64,000 nt of DNA. It comes from Sphingoaurantiacus capsulatus (GTDB lineage Bacteria > Pseudomonadota > Alphaproteobacteria > Sphingomonadales > Sphingomonadaceae). The position numbers and the translations under genes were made by a program. This document shows, piece by piece, positions 32,811 to 41,687 of the stretch. The notes under the pieces were generated by a model. It saw only the letters and a program-made list of their open reading frames with translations, was not told the origin of the DNA and did not search any database. Position 1 is the first letter of the stretch. Every line of letters starts with the position of its first letter. The DNA lies in assembly GCF_042648405.1 (NCBI RefSeq), contig NZ_JBHRXV010000004.1, positions 372,001 to 436,000 of the forward strand, given 5' to 3'.

Positions 32811-33524
32811 CTAGGCGAGAACTTCCGCGAGGAACGCCTCGATCGACGCCCATGATCGCGCCGCGGCCTTCGGGTCGTAGGCGAGGCCCTTTTCCGGCGC
32901 GTTGGCGGTCGGCGCGGTGAAGGCATGCATCGCATGGCCATAGGCGTGAAGCTGCCAGTCGGCCTTGGCGTCGGTCAGCTCCTTGGCCACGCCGAGTACC
33001 TCGTCGGGCTTGGCCAGCGGGTCTTCCCAGCCGTGCAGGATGAGGACGCTGGCGTCGATGTCGGCCTGCGGGCCGAGGTTCGGCGGCGGGAAGATGCCAT
33101 GGATGCTGACCGCGCCGCGCAAGGCCGGTGCGTTGGCGCGGGCGAGGTCGAGCGCGCAGAGGCCACCGAAGCAATAGCCGATGATCGCGATCTTCTCCGG
33201 ATCGACCGCCTCGTGCGACCGCGCCGCCTCGACGGCGGCGAGCAGACGGGCGCGCAGCGCGGCGCGATCCGCCATGAACGGCGCCATCAGATAGCCGTTG
33301 TCGCCGCCGGGCTCGCCGCGCCGGCCCTTGCCGTAAACATCGACCGCGAAGCCGACATAGCCGAGCGCGGCCAGCCGGTCGGCGGCGGCGCGCTCGTTCG
33401 GCCCCTGCCCGCCCCACTGGTGCGCCACCAGCACCGCCGGCCGCTTCCCGCCCTTGCCGTCGTGCGACACATAGGCTTCGCAGACGGTATCGCCGTCACG
33501 ATAGTCGATGGTGGCGGTCGGCAT
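32811..33524 (-). CDS. Dienelactone hydrolase family protein
   Basis: Alpha/beta hydrolase of 237 aa related to dienelactone hydrolase. Catalytic Cys is in GYCFGGLCAL, Asp in LILHGWEDPL, His in YGHAMHAF. True dienelactone hydrolases use a Cys nucleophile as here, but the physiological ester is unknown. The ATG at 33524 is preceded by AGGGAG; it lies 14 bp after the trmB stop, so it is probably the last gene of a trmB transcription unit. Confidence 0.88.
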   Translation of the reverse strand: MPTATIDYRDGDTVCEAYVSHDGKGGKRPAVLVAHQWGGQGPNERAAADRLAALGYVGFAVDVYGKGRRGEPGGDNGYLMAPFMADRAALRARLLAAVEAARSHEAVDPEKIAIIGYCFGGLCALDLARANAPALRGAVSIHGIFPPPNLGPQADIDASVLILHGWEDPLAKPDEVLGVAKELTDAKADWQLHAYGHAMHAFTAPTANAPEKGLAYDPKAAARSWASIEAFLAEVLA

Positions 33525-33538
33525 GGTCGCAGGCTCCC

Positions 33539-34222
33539 TCAATTGCGGCGATAGCGGAAATACCAGACTTCATGGCCGAGCCGCCGCGCCTTCGCCTCAT
33601 AGCGGGTCTGCGGCCAGTCGGCGGGGCGATGCTGGAAATCGGCCGGTGTCTCGATCAGCCAGTCGAAGTCGCGGCGGCGGTCCATCTGCATCATCGCCCA
33701 GCGGCAATAGATCGGATGGTCGGTGCCGAAGCGAAACTCGCCGCCGGGCTTCAGCTTCGCCGCGATCACGTCGAGCGGCCCCGGATTCATGAAGCGGCGC
33801 TTGGCGTGGCGCGCCTTCGGCCAGGGATCAGGATGCAGCAGGAAAACGCGGTCGAGACTGGCATCGGGCAGCCGCTCGAGCACGCGAAGCGCATCGCCCA
33901 TGCTCAGGCGGACATTGGGCAGCCCCTCACGCTCGATATGGCCGAGCGCGCCGACGACGCCGTTGAGGAAGGGCTCGCAGCCGATCAGGCCGACGTGCGC
34001 ATTCGCCGCCGCCTGTCCCGCCAGATGCTCGCCGGCGCCGAAGCCGATCTCCAGCCACAACGGGCGGTCGTCGCCGAACAGCGCCCGCGAATCGAGCGGG
34101 CCCTCTTCAGGCACCGCGACGCGCGGTAGCACCTCGTCCACCAGCGCCTGCTGGCCGAGGCGCAGCGCATGACCCTGACGGCGGCCGTAAAGACGGCGGA
34201 TGGTGGTGGGATCGCCCGACAT
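33539..34222 (-). CDS. trmB: tRNA (guanine-N7-)-methyltransferase
   Basis: Makes m7G46 in tRNA variable loops. 227 aa; SAM motif LEIGFGAGEHL, GCEPFLNGV, and the diagnostic LLHPDPWPKARHAKRRFM followed by GTDHPIYCRWAM. The start codon is ATG at 34222 in an intergenic region just after the metK terminator. Synteny metK-trmB is common in this group. Confidence 0.95.
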   Translation of the reverse strand: MSGDPTTIRRLYGRRQGHALRLGQQALVDEVLPRVAVPEEGPLDSRALFGDDRPLWLEIGFGAGEHLAGQAAANAHVGLIGCEPFLNGVVGALGHIEREGLPNVRLSMGDALRVLERLPDASLDRVFLLHPDPWPKARHAKRRFMNPGPLDVIAAKLKPGGEFRFGTDHPIYCRWAMMQMDRRRDFDWLIETPADFQHRPADWPQTRYEAKARRLGHEVWYFRYRRN

Positions 34223-34244
34223 TCGGCTCGCTGACTATCGCCCC

Positions 34245-34285
34245 AAATGAAAAACGTCACCCCCGCACGTAGCGGGGGTGACGTT
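34245..34285 (-). terminator. Intrinsic terminator of metK
   Basis: Perfect 14-bp stem AACGTCACCCCCGC / GCGGGGGTGACGTT with a five-base loop. Read on the minus strand it lies 21 bases after the metK stop and is followed by TTTTCATTTG. Confidence 0.88.
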
Positions 34286-34305
34286 GATCAGGTTTCGCGG
34301 CCGGT

Positions 34306-35472
34306 TTAGACGGCGGCGCGCAGCTGCTCGACGAGGTCCAGCTTCTCCCACGAGAAGCCGCCATCGGCGTCGGTGGCGCGGCCGAAATGCCCGTAGGCGG
34401 CGGTGCGCTGGTAAATCGGCTTGTTGAGGCCGAGGTGGGTGCGGATGCCCTTCGGCGTCAGCCGTACCAATTCCGGCAACACCTTCTCGAGCACATCGTC
34501 ACCGACGGTACCGGTGCCGTGCGTGTCGACGTAGAAACTCAGCGGCTCGGCGACGCCGATCGCGTAGCTGAGCTGGATGGTGCAGCGCTTGGCAAGGCCG
34601 GCGCCGACCACCTGCTTCGCTAGGTAGCGCGAGATATAGGCGGCCGAGCGGTCGACCTTGGTCGGGTCCTTGCCCGAGAAGGCGCCGCCGCCGTGCGGTG
34701 CGGCACCGCCATAGGTGTCGACGATGATCTTGCGGCCGGTCAGACCGGCGTCGCCGTCCGGGCCGCCGATTTCGAACAGGCCGGTCGGGTTGACGAAGAT
34801 CGCGTCCTCGTCGTTCGGCATCCAGCCCTGCGGCAGGGTGTCGTTCATGACGCCCTTCACATAGTCGCGGAGCTTCTTCTGGTCGCAGCCGACAGCATGC
34901 TGGGTCGACACGACGACCTTGGTCGCGCGCACCGGGCGGCCGTTCTCGAACGCCAGCGTCACCTGGCTCTTTGCGTCGGGCTCGAGGAAGTCGACGACCT
35001 TGCCGTGACGGTCGGCGGCGAGCTTTTCGAGGATGCGGTGCGAGTAATAGAGCGTTGCCGGCATCAGGTCAGGCGTCTCGTCGCAGGCGAAGCCGAACAT
35101 AATGCCCTGATCGCCAGCGCCTTCGTCCTTGTTGCCCGATTCATCGACGCCCTGCGCGATGTGCGCCGACTGGCCGTGCAGGTGGCAGGCGAAATCCGCA
35201 TATTGCCAGTGGAAGCCATGCTGCTCGTAGCCGATGCGCTTCACCGTGGCGCGCGCGGCGGCCTCGATCTCGGCGAGGCTGATGTCCTGGGCGCAGCGCA
35301 CTTCGCCGGCGAGCACGATGCGGTTGGTGGTGACCATGGTTTCGCAGGCCACGCGTGACACCGGGTCCTTCGCCAGGAACAGGTCGACGATCGCGTCCGA
35401 AATCTGGTCCGCAACCTTGTCCGGATGGCCTTCCGACACCGACTCCGACGTGAACAGGTACGAGCTGCGCAT
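34306..35472 (-). CDS. metK: S-adenosylmethionine synthetase
   Basis: Forms SAM from methionine and ATP; cytosolic tetramer, 388 aa. Motifs: LFTSESVSEGHPDKVADQIS, GAGDQGIMFGFA (signature), and GGGAFSGKDPTKVDRSAAY (phosphate loop). Length is normal. The ATG at 35472 has GGGGAATCCC before it, and the SD can pair with CCCCG upstream. A promoter and an AT-rich inverted repeat lie in the 79-bp gap to lnt, and a terminator follows, so metK is an independently controlled single-gene unit inside a syntenic block. Confidence 0.97.
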   Translation of the reverse strand: MRSSYLFTSESVSEGHPDKVADQISDAIVDLFLAKDPVSRVACETMVTTNRIVLAGEVRCAQDISLAEIEAAARATVKRIGYEQHGFHWQYADFACHLHGQSAHIAQGVDESGNKDEGAGDQGIMFGFACDETPDLMPATLYYSHRILEKLAADRHGKVVDFLEPDAKSQVTLAFENGRPVRATKVVVSTQHAVGCDQKKLRDYVKGVMNDTLPQGWMPNDEDAIFVNPTGLFEIGGPDGDAGLTGRKIIVDTYGGAAPHGGGAFSGKDPTKVDRSAAYISRYLAKQVVGAGLAKRCTIQLSYAIGVAEPLSFYVDTHGTGTVGDDVLEKVLPELVRLTPKGIRTHLGLNKPIYQRTAAYGHFGRATDADGGFSWEKLDLVEQLRAAV

Positions 35473-35478
35473 GGGATT

Positions 35479-35502
35479 CCCCGAAATTGGTAAGATGCGG
35501 GG
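35479..35502 (-). promoter_or_regulatory. Small hairpin pairing with the metK SD
   Basis: On the metK mRNA CCCCG (35502-35498) can pair with CGGGG (35483-35479), the latter being the SD before the ATG. Stem only 5 bp with a 14-base loop, so this is weak evidence for translational control. Confidence 0.3.
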
Positions 35503-35504
35503 AG

Positions 35505-35533
35505 CGTGTAGCGTTCGTGAGGCCCGCCGACAA
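35505..35533 (-). promoter_or_regulatory. Predicted metK promoter
   Basis: Minus strand: TTGTCGG (35533-35527), 14-bp spacer, GCTACACG (35512-35505). Fits the TTGACG - N10-14 - GCTA pattern and predicts a short leader of about 26 nt. Confidence 0.55.
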
Positions 35534-35538
35534 GGGCG

Positions 35539-35556
35539 TATAAAGATATGTTTATA
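35539..35556. promoter_or_regulatory. AT-rich inverted repeat upstream of the metK promoter
   Basis: TATAAAGATATGTTTATA: perfect half-sites TATAAA/TTTATA around a six-base centre, in a GC-rich background. It lies directly upstream of the predicted metK -35 box and overlaps the lnt stop codon. A likely operator; ArsR-family SAM-cycle regulators are one candidate (inference). Confidence 0.5.
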
Positions 35557-37099
35557 TGTTTGACTGGAAGCTGCGCTTCGCCGTCAGCATCGCGGCGACC
35601 AGCAGCAGCGCCGCCAGCAGCAGCGGGATCAGCGAACCGCCGCGCGCGAAGGGCGTGGCTGCCGCCGCGCCAGGGATGTTGGCAGACAAAGTGCCCATCT
35701 TCCCCCGGCCAAGCGTCGCCAGCAGCCGCCCCCGCGCGTCGATCACCGCCGAAACGCCGGTCGGCGTGGCACGGGCGATCGGCAGCCCTTCCTCGATGGC
35801 GCGCAGCCGCGCTTGCTCGAGGTGCATCCAGGCGCCCGCATCGGAGAACCACGCGTCGTTCGAGGCGTTGAGCAGCCATGCCGGACGGTCGCCGCGCGCT
35901 ACCACATGGCCGGGGCGCACGACTTCGTAGCAGATCAGCGGGCCGACGGCGGGGAAGCCGGCGAGGCTGAGCGTGCGCGGCCCCGGCCCCGGCCAGAAGT
36001 CGAGCGCGCCAGGCGCCAGCCGGGCCACACCGATCGCCTCCATCGCGCCGCGCAACGGCAGATATTCGCCGAAGGGGACCAGCGCGTTCTTGTCATAGCG
36101 GCCCCGCACCGCGGCGCGCTCGTCGAGCACGAACAGGCTGTTGTGCGCGGCGATCGCACGGCCGGTCGGCCCGCGGATCGCCTGCACGCCGCCGGTCAGC
36201 AGCAGATCGCCCGACCCCAGCGCGCGCGCAAGGCGGCGGCGCAGCCACGGCTCCTCGTCGATCAGGCCGATCACCGCCGCTTCGGGCCAGAGCAGCAGAC
36301 TCGGCTCGCCGTCGGTCTTCGCCGCGCCGCTGAGCGACAGATAGCGGCGAAGGTTGGCTTCCTCGGCATCGGGCCGCCATTTGTCAGCCTGGCTGATGTT
36401 GGCCTGGACGATGTGGATGCGCGTATCAGTGGCCGCGATCGGCTGGCCAAGGATGACGAGGCCATAGATCGTCGCCGCAACCAGCATCGCCGCAATGGCG
36501 GCGGCGAAGCGCCACGCGCGGTCGCGCAGCAGCAGGGCAATGGCGCCGGCGGTCAGCGCTACCAGCCCGGAAAGGCCGAGCCCGCCGATCAGGCTCGCCG
36601 CTTGCGCGGTCGGGAAAAGCGGCAACAGCACCACGCCGAGCGGATTCCATGGGAAGCCGCCGAACAGATAGCCGCGCAGCCATTCGGCGAGCATCCACGT
36701 GCCGGCAAACGCCAGCACGCGGGCGAGCCCGTCGCGGAAGCGCCACGCGATCCCGGTCGCCGCCGCCGGGTAGATCGCCATCAGCACCGACAGCAGTACC
36801 ACCGCCACCCAGCCGGACCAGGCAGGCATATTGTCCTGAAAGTTGAACGCCTGCGCGATCCAGTAGAGGCCGGCGAGCATGTGGCCGAAACCGAACCACC
36901 AGCCGAGCGCCAGCGCGTTCCGCAGGCTGGTCGCGTGCGGGATCAGCAGCAGGAGCAGCGCGAGGCCGGCCAGCGTCAGCGGCCAGATGTCGATCGGCGA
37001 AAAGCCCAATGCGCTGGCGAGGCCCGCCGCGAAGGCGAGCGCGAGACGCTGACGCGGCGTGCGGCGCGCCAGCCAGTCGAGCCCCGCTGTACGGCTCAC
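35552..37099 (-). CDS. lnt: Apolipoprotein N-acyltransferase
   Basis: Last step of lipoprotein maturation in the inner membrane: transfers an acyl chain to the N-terminal cysteine. 515 aa: several N-terminal membrane helices (to about 215), a nitrilase domain with catalytic Glu in LLLWPEAAV, Lys in YDKNALVPFGEYLP and Cys in LICYEVV, and a C-terminal membrane helix. Start is GTG overlapping the corC-like stop by four bases (GTGA). Part of the ybeY - corC-like - lnt cluster. Confidence 0.96.
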   Translation of the reverse strand: MSRTAGLDWLARRTPRQRLALAFAAGLASALGFSPIDIWPLTLAGLALLLLLIPHATSLRNALALGWWFGFGHMLAGLYWIAQAFNFQDNMPAWSGWVAVVLLSVLMAIYPAAATGIAWRFRDGLARVLAFAGTWMLAEWLRGYLFGGFPWNPLGVVLLPLFPTAQAASLIGGLGLSGLVALTAGAIALLLRDRAWRFAAAIAAMLVAATIYGLVILGQPIAATDTRIHIVQANISQADKWRPDAEEANLRRYLSLSGAAKTDGEPSLLLWPEAAVIGLIDEEPWLRRRLARALGSGDLLLTGGVQAIRGPTGRAIAAHNSLFVLDERAAVRGRYDKNALVPFGEYLPLRGAMEAIGVARLAPGALDFWPGPGPRTLSLAGFPAVGPLICYEVVRPGHVVARGDRPAWLLNASNDAWFSDAGAWMHLEQARLRAIEEGLPIARATPTGVSAVIDARGRLLATLGRGKMGTLSANIPGAAAATPFARGGSLIPLLLAALLLVAAMLTAKRSFQSNI

Positions 37100-37995
37100 T
37101 CGGCGGCAGCCTCTTGGCGAGCGACTTCGGGCGGATGAATGCGGACGCGCTGGATATGGCGGGTGTCGCCGGCGATCACCTCGAAGCGCCAGCCGCTCGG
37201 ATGGACGATGGTCTCGCCGACCGGCGGCACGCGCCCGGCGAGCATGAACACCATGCCACCGACGGTATCGACCTCGTCTTCCTCATCCTCATCGAGCACG
37301 ACGCCGAGCGTCGCCTGAAGCTCGGCCAGCTCGATGCGAGCGTCGGCTTCGTACATGTCGTCGCCGAGCGCCTTCAGCCCTTCCTCGGCCTCGTCATGCT
37401 CGTCCTCGATGTCGCCGACGATCTCCTCGACGAGATCCTCGATGGTGACGAGACCGTCGGTACCGCCATATTCGTCGATGACGATCGCCATGTGGGTGCG
37501 GGCGTGGCGCATCCGCGCCAGCAGGTCGAGCACGCCCATCGAGGCGGGCACGAACAGCACCGGGCGAAGCAGCGCCTCCGGGTCGACAACGGCGGCGCGG
37601 CCCTCCTCGGCAAGGCGCGCGTACACGTCCTTGATGTGGATCATGCCGATCACATCGTCGAGGTTGTTGCGGAACACCGGCACGCGGCTGTGGCCGGCCT
37701 CGCGGAACAGCTCGACCAACCCCTGGAAGCTGCCCGACGCCTCGAAGGCGATCATGTCGGCGCGCGGCACCGCGACGTCGTCGATCTGCCGTTCGCCGAA
37801 ATGGAGCAGGTTCTTGAGCATCTGCCGCTCGGCGGCGCTGAGGTCGTCGCCGTTCTCGGCATCGCCCGCGCGCTCGTCGATGGCTTCCTCGATCTGTTCG
37901 CGAAGCGAGGCTTCGTCGCTGCGACCGGTGACGAGCAGGCGCAGGAAGCGCCAAACTCTTTGTCCGATCTCGTCGCTACTGGAAGGGTCAGCCAC
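37096..37995 (-). CDS. CorC/HlyC-type CBS-domain protein
   Basis: 299-aa cytosolic CBS-pair protein with a C-terminal transporter-associated (CorC_HlyC) domain. CBS region includes VPRADMIAFEA, SRVPVFRNNLDDVIGMIHIKDV and HMAIVIDEYGGTDGLVTIEDLVEEIVGDIEDEHD. No DUF21 membrane part, so it resembles E. coli CorC/YbeX. The family has been linked to Mg/Co resistance and, through its position next to ybeY and lnt, to rRNA and envelope processes. Starts two bases after the ybeY stop. Confidence 0.92.
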   Translation of the reverse strand: MADPSSSDEIGQRVWRFLRLLVTGRSDEASLREQIEEAIDERAGDAENGDDLSAAERQMLKNLLHFGERQIDDVAVPRADMIAFEASGSFQGLVELFREAGHSRVPVFRNNLDDVIGMIHIKDVYARLAEEGRAAVVDPEALLRPVLFVPASMGVLDLLARMRHARTHMAIVIDEYGGTDGLVTIEDLVEEIVGDIEDEHDEAEEGLKALGDDMYEADARIELAELQATLGVVLDEDEEDEVDTVGGMVFMLAGRVPPVGETIVHPSGWRFEVIAGDTRHIQRVRIHPPEVARQEAAAE

Positions 37996-37997
37996 GG

Positions 37998-38528
37998 TCA
38001 GGCCCCGTCATCGAGGCCGTAAGGGTCGGGCAGTCCGAGCCGGGCCAGCGCATCGCGTTCGATGCCCTCCATATGCTCGGCGGCGTCGTCGGTTCCATGA
38101 TCATAACCTAGCAGGTGCAATGTCCCGTGGACAATGAGGTGGATGGCGTGCGTGTCGGCGGCGATGTTCTTGGCCGCCGCTTCGGCCGTCACCGTCTCGG
38201 CGGCGAGCACGATATCGCCGAGCAGCACTTCGCCGTCGTCGCCGTTCGAGAGCGTGTCGAGAAGGTCGGCCTGCACCATCGGGAAGGACAATACGTTGGT
38301 CGGCTTGTCCCTATTCCGATAGGCGGCGTTGAGCTGCCGCACCTCGGCATCGTCGGTGAACCGCACCGAGATTTCGGCGGCGAAGGACGCGTCGGCGAGC
38401 CCCGCATGCGGGGTCAGCGCGAGCGCGGTCTCGGCGGCGCGGGCGGCGAGCGCCGCCCAGCCTATGTCGGGATCCCAGTCACCACCGGCGACCTCCGCCT
38501 CAACGACCAGCATCGAGCGGCCCGTCAT
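37998..38528 (-). CDS. ybeY: rRNA maturation endoribonuclease YbeY
   Basis: Zinc endoribonuclease for 16S rRNA 3' processing and ribosome quality control. 176 aa; the catalytic HGTLHLLGYDHG (H-x3-H-x5-H) is present, with the upstream NVLSFPM and LGDIVLA motifs. ATG at 38528 lies inside the 3' end of phoH (29-bp overlap); an ATG at 38513 is also possible. Co-transcribed with phoH and corC-like. Confidence 0.95.
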   Translation of the reverse strand: MTGRSMLVVEAEVAGGDWDPDIGWAALAARAAETALALTPHAGLADASFAAEISVRFTDDAEVRQLNAAYRNRDKPTNVLSFPMVQADLLDTLSNGDDGEVLLGDIVLAAETVTAEAAAKNIAADTHAIHLIVHGTLHLLGYDHGTDDAAEHMEGIERDALARLGLPDPYGLDDGA

Positions 38529-39510
38529 AAGCGTCGACGATGCGGCCCACGATCGGGTGGCGCACCACTTCCGAGGTGGCGAAACGCAGCGTGGCGATGC
38601 CCTGCACGCCCTCCAGCTTCTCGACCGCGTCGGCGAGGCCCGAACGGGTCTGCGGCGGCAGGTCGACCTGGTTGGGATCGCCGCAGATCACCATGCGCGA
38701 GCCCTGGCCGAATCGGGTCAGGAACATCTTCATCTGCAGCGGCGTCGTGTTCTGCGCCTCGTCGAGGATGACGAAGGCGGACGCCAGCGTGCGGCCGCGC
38801 ATGAAGGCCAAGGGCGCGATCTCGATCTCGCCGCTGGCGATGCGGCGCTCGACCTGCTCCGACGGCAGCATGTCGTAGAGCGCGTCGTAGAGCGGGCGGA
38901 GATAGGGGTCGACCTTCTCCCGCATGTCGCCGGGCAGGAAGCCGAGCCGCTCGCCGGCCTCGACCGCCGGGCGAGACAGGATCAGCCGGTCGACCGAGCC
39001 GGCGACGAGCTGCTGCACCGCCTGCGCCACCGCCAGATAGGTCTTGCCGGTACCCGCCGGCCCGAGCGCGAAGATCACGTCGTCTCGGTTGAGCGCTTCC
39101 ATGTAGCGCACCTGCGTCGGCGAGCGCGGCACGATGGTCTTGCGGCGGGTGCGGATCACCACCGCCGCCGCCGAACCGTCGGCAGCACGCACGAGGCCTT
39201 CCAATGACGGATCGTTCGACAGCGAGATGGCGCCTTCGACATCGCCGATATCGACGGGCTGGCCCTGCGCGAGCCGGTTGTAGAGGCTGGTCATCACGTC
39301 GCGCGCGCGCGCCGCCGATTCGGCCTCGCCCTCGATCGACAGCCGGTTGCCGCGTGCCGCGATATAGACCCCGAGCCGGTTCTCGATCGCGATCAGGTTC
39401 TGATCATATTGGCCGAACAAGGCGCCGAGCAGCTGCGGCTTGTCGAACTCGATCTCGAGCCGGGCGCGCTCATCGGCGCGCGGGGCGGGCGACACGGGTT
39501 TCTTGGCCAC
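38500..39510 (-). CDS. PhoH-family ATPase (YbeZ type)
   Basis: 336-aa P-loop ATPase. Walker A GPAGTGKTYLA, Walker B FVILDEAQN, plus LILSRPAVEAGERLGFLPGD and MVICGDPNQVDLP typical of PhoH2/YbeZ. YbeZ partners YbeY in ribosome maturation, which fits the gene order. Start is GTG overlapping the miaB stop by one base. N-terminal 100 residues contain a KH-like region (NRLSIEGEAESAARA). Confidence 0.95.
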   Translation of the reverse strand: MAKKPVSPAPRADERARLEIEFDKPQLLGALFGQYDQNLIAIENRLGVYIAARGNRLSIEGEAESAARARDVMTSLYNRLAQGQPVDIGDVEGAISLSNDPSLEGLVRAADGSAAAVVIRTRRKTIVPRSPTQVRYMEALNRDDVIFALGPAGTGKTYLAVAQAVQQLVAGSVDRLILSRPAVEAGERLGFLPGDMREKVDPYLRPLYDALYDMLPSEQVERRIASGEIEIAPLAFMRGRTLASAFVILDEAQNTTPLQMKMFLTRFGQGSRMVICGDPNQVDLPPQTRSGLADAVEKLEGVQGIATLRFATSEVVRHPIVGRIVDAYDGPLDAGR

Positions 39511-40832
39511 TAGGCCGCGGCTTTCTGGATCAAGGCGCCCTCCAGGCTGTTGGGACCGGCCGACAAGAGCTCGACCTCGACGAGGTCGCCGATGGCGAGA
39601 CCGGGCGCCATCACATGAACCGATTGCAGATAGGGCGACTTGCCGATGAGCTGGCCGGGCTTCTTGCCCTGCCGCTCCATCAGCACCTCGACACGGCGGC
39701 CGACGGTGGCGCGGTTGAACGCGAACGCCTGCTCGACGATCAGCGCCTGCAACCGCGCCAGCCGCTCCGACTTCACCTCTTCGTCGAGGTGGCCGTCCAT
39801 GCCGGCAGCGGGTGTACCCGGCCGCGACGAATATTTGAACGAATAGGCCTGCGCGTAGCCGACGGCGCGGACGATCGACAGCGTGTCCTCGAAATCCGCC
39901 TCGGTCTCGCCGGGGAAGCCGACGATGAAGTCGCCCGACAGCGCGATGTCGGGTCGCGCCGCGCGCAGCTTCTCGATCGTCGCCAGATAGGATTCAGCGG
40001 TGTGCGCGCGGTTCATGCGCTTGAGGATGCGGCTCGACCCCGACTGCACCGGCAGGTGGAGATAGGGCATCAGCTCCGGCACCTCGGCATGCACGGCGAT
40101 CAGATCGTCGTCCATGTCGCGCGGGTGCGAGGTGGTGTAGCGCAGCCGCGCCAGCCCCTCGATCGCGGCGATCTCGCGGATCAATTGCGCGAAGCCGACG
40201 CCCGAGCCGTTGAAGGCGTTGACGTTCTGGCCGAGCAGGGTCAGCTCGCGCGCGCCGCCTTCGACGAGCATCCGTGCCTCGGCGATCACATCTTCAGCCG
40301 GCCGCGAGACCTCGGCGCCGCGGGTGTAAGGCACCACGCAGAAGGTGCAGAATTTATCGCAGCCTTCCTGCACGGTCAGGAATGCCGACGGGCCGGACTG
40401 CTTGGCGCGGCGCGGCAGCACCGCGAATTTCGATTCGAGCGGCATATCGGTATCGACCGCGCGCGCTTCCGCCGCCTGCGCGAGCATTTCCGGCAGGCGG
40501 TGATAGGCCTGCGGACCCACAACCACATCGACGGCGGGGGCGCGGCGAACGATCTCCTCGCCCTCCGCCTGCGCGACGCAGCCGGCGACGGCGACCATCG
40601 GCTTGACGCCGCTCGGCCGCTTCGACGCCTTCAGCCGGCCGATGTCCGAATAGACCTTCTCCGCCGCCTTTTCGCGGATGTGGCAGGTATTGAGCACGAC
40701 GAGGTCGGCATCGTCGCTGTTGTCGACCGCGCGCATACCCTCGGCGGTGAGCAATTCGCTCATCCGCTCGGAATCATAGACGTTCATCTGGCAGCCGAAC
40801 GTCTTCACGAAATAGGTCTGGGGTTTGGTCAC
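39510..40832 (-). CDS. miaB: tRNA-2-methylthio-N6-dimethylallyladenosine synthase
   Basis: Radical-SAM methylthiotransferase acting on i6A37 of tRNAs. 440 aa with three cysteines for the first cluster (TFGCQMN, LNTCHIRE, VAGCVAQ), the radical SAM CDKFCTFC, and a C-terminal TRAM domain (VEVLMERQGKKPGQLIGKS). Start is GTG with a weak SD. One-base overlap with phoH links translation. Confidence 0.97.
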   Translation of the reverse strand: MTKPQTYFVKTFGCQMNVYDSERMSELLTAEGMRAVDNSDDADLVVLNTCHIREKAAEKVYSDIGRLKASKRPSGVKPMVAVAGCVAQAEGEEIVRRAPAVDVVVGPQAYHRLPEMLAQAAEARAVDTDMPLESKFAVLPRRAKQSGPSAFLTVQEGCDKFCTFCVVPYTRGAEVSRPAEDVIAEARMLVEGGARELTLLGQNVNAFNGSGVGFAQLIREIAAIEGLARLRYTTSHPRDMDDDLIAVHAEVPELMPYLHLPVQSGSSRILKRMNRAHTAESYLATIEKLRAARPDIALSGDFIVGFPGETEADFEDTLSIVRAVGYAQAYSFKYSSRPGTPAAGMDGHLDEEVKSERLARLQALIVEQAFAFNRATVGRRVEVLMERQGKKPGQLIGKSPYLQSVHVMAPGLAIGDLVEVELLSAGPNSLEGALIQKAAA

Positions 40833-40877
40833 GAACTACTCATCGCCGGATACGATTCCCGTATAGGCGAAGGCCCC

Positions 40878-41687
40878 TCACAAGGGAACATCGAGACCCC
40901 GCATCAATGATGCATAGCCGGCGGCGACCTGCGCCTGACAGTGGCGGGCGAGCGCCTTGCGATCGGGAAAATCCTGCGGACGCACCGCCGGGTGGCAGGC
41001 GATCTCCGCCGTCACCTGCCCGAGCCGCAGGAAATCGGCGGCATGTTCGCCCATGCCGGTGTCGCCGAGCCACACCACCTCGGACAGGCGGCGCCGCGTG
41101 ATCGGCATGCCGCGGATGCGCGTGTAGGCGAGGCTGACCGGCTGGACGAGCGCGTCCTCAACGCCCTCCACCGCGGCGAACAGCGAGGAATTGAACGGCA
41201 GGATGTCGACACCGTCGCCAGTAGTGCCTTCGGGAAACAGGAAGACGTTGGCGCCCGCCGCCAGCCGTTCGGCCACCGCGTTGCGCTGATCGCCGGTGGT
41301 GCGCTTGCGCTCGCGGTCAACATAGATGGTCTGCTGCAGCCCGGCGAACCAGCCGACCGGCCCCATCTGGCCGACTTCGGCCTTGGCGACGAAATTGCCA
41401 AGCAGCTTCGACCCGAGCACCGGGATGTCCGCCCAGGACAGGTGATTGGCGACGAACAGCACGCCGCCCTTGCGCGCCGCCTGCCCGTGCAGCCGCACGC
41501 GGACGCCGAGCCCCGCGAGCAGCAGCTTGTGGAACTGGCGCGGCAGATAGGGCGGCAGGCCGGGGCTGGCGTTGCGAAGCAGCAGCTGCGCGGGAACCAG
41601 CGCCGCGGCGCCGAGCGCGATGGCGAGCGCGCCCTTGGCCATGCCCCAGCGGGGCGGCGGCGGCCGATCGGGATCGGCGGGCGTCAA
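40878..41687 (-). CDS. plsC: 1-acyl-sn-glycerol-3-phosphate acyltransferase
   Basis: Adds the second acyl chain in phosphatidic acid synthesis at the inner membrane. 269 aa with NHLSWADIPV (HX4D), FVAKAEVGQMGPVGW and FLFPEGTTGDG, the acyltransferase blocks I-III. An N-terminal hydrophobic helix (ALAIALGAAALVPAQLLL) anchors it. The TTG at 41687 overlaps the fur stop (TTGA); ATG at 41642 is an alternative start. Confidence 0.93.
   Translation of the reverse strand: MTPADPDRPPPPRWGMAKGALAIALGAAALVPAQLLLRNASPGLPPYLPRQFHKLLLAGLGVRVRLHGQAARKGGVLFVANHLSWADIPVLGSKLLGNFVAKAEVGQMGPVGWFAGLQQTIYVDRERKRTTGDQRNAVAERLAAGANVFLFPEGTTGDGVDILPFNSSLFAAVEGVEDALVQPVSLAYTRIRGMPITRRRLSEVVWLGDTGMGEHAADFLRLGQVTAEIACHPAVRPQDFPDRKALARHCQAQVAAGYASLMRGLDVPL

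Noticed and set aside
35473..35551. Known SAM riboswitch in front of metK
   Set aside because: The leader is short and I cannot match it to a SAM-II, SAM-V or SAM/SAH consensus; only a weak hairpin was kept.
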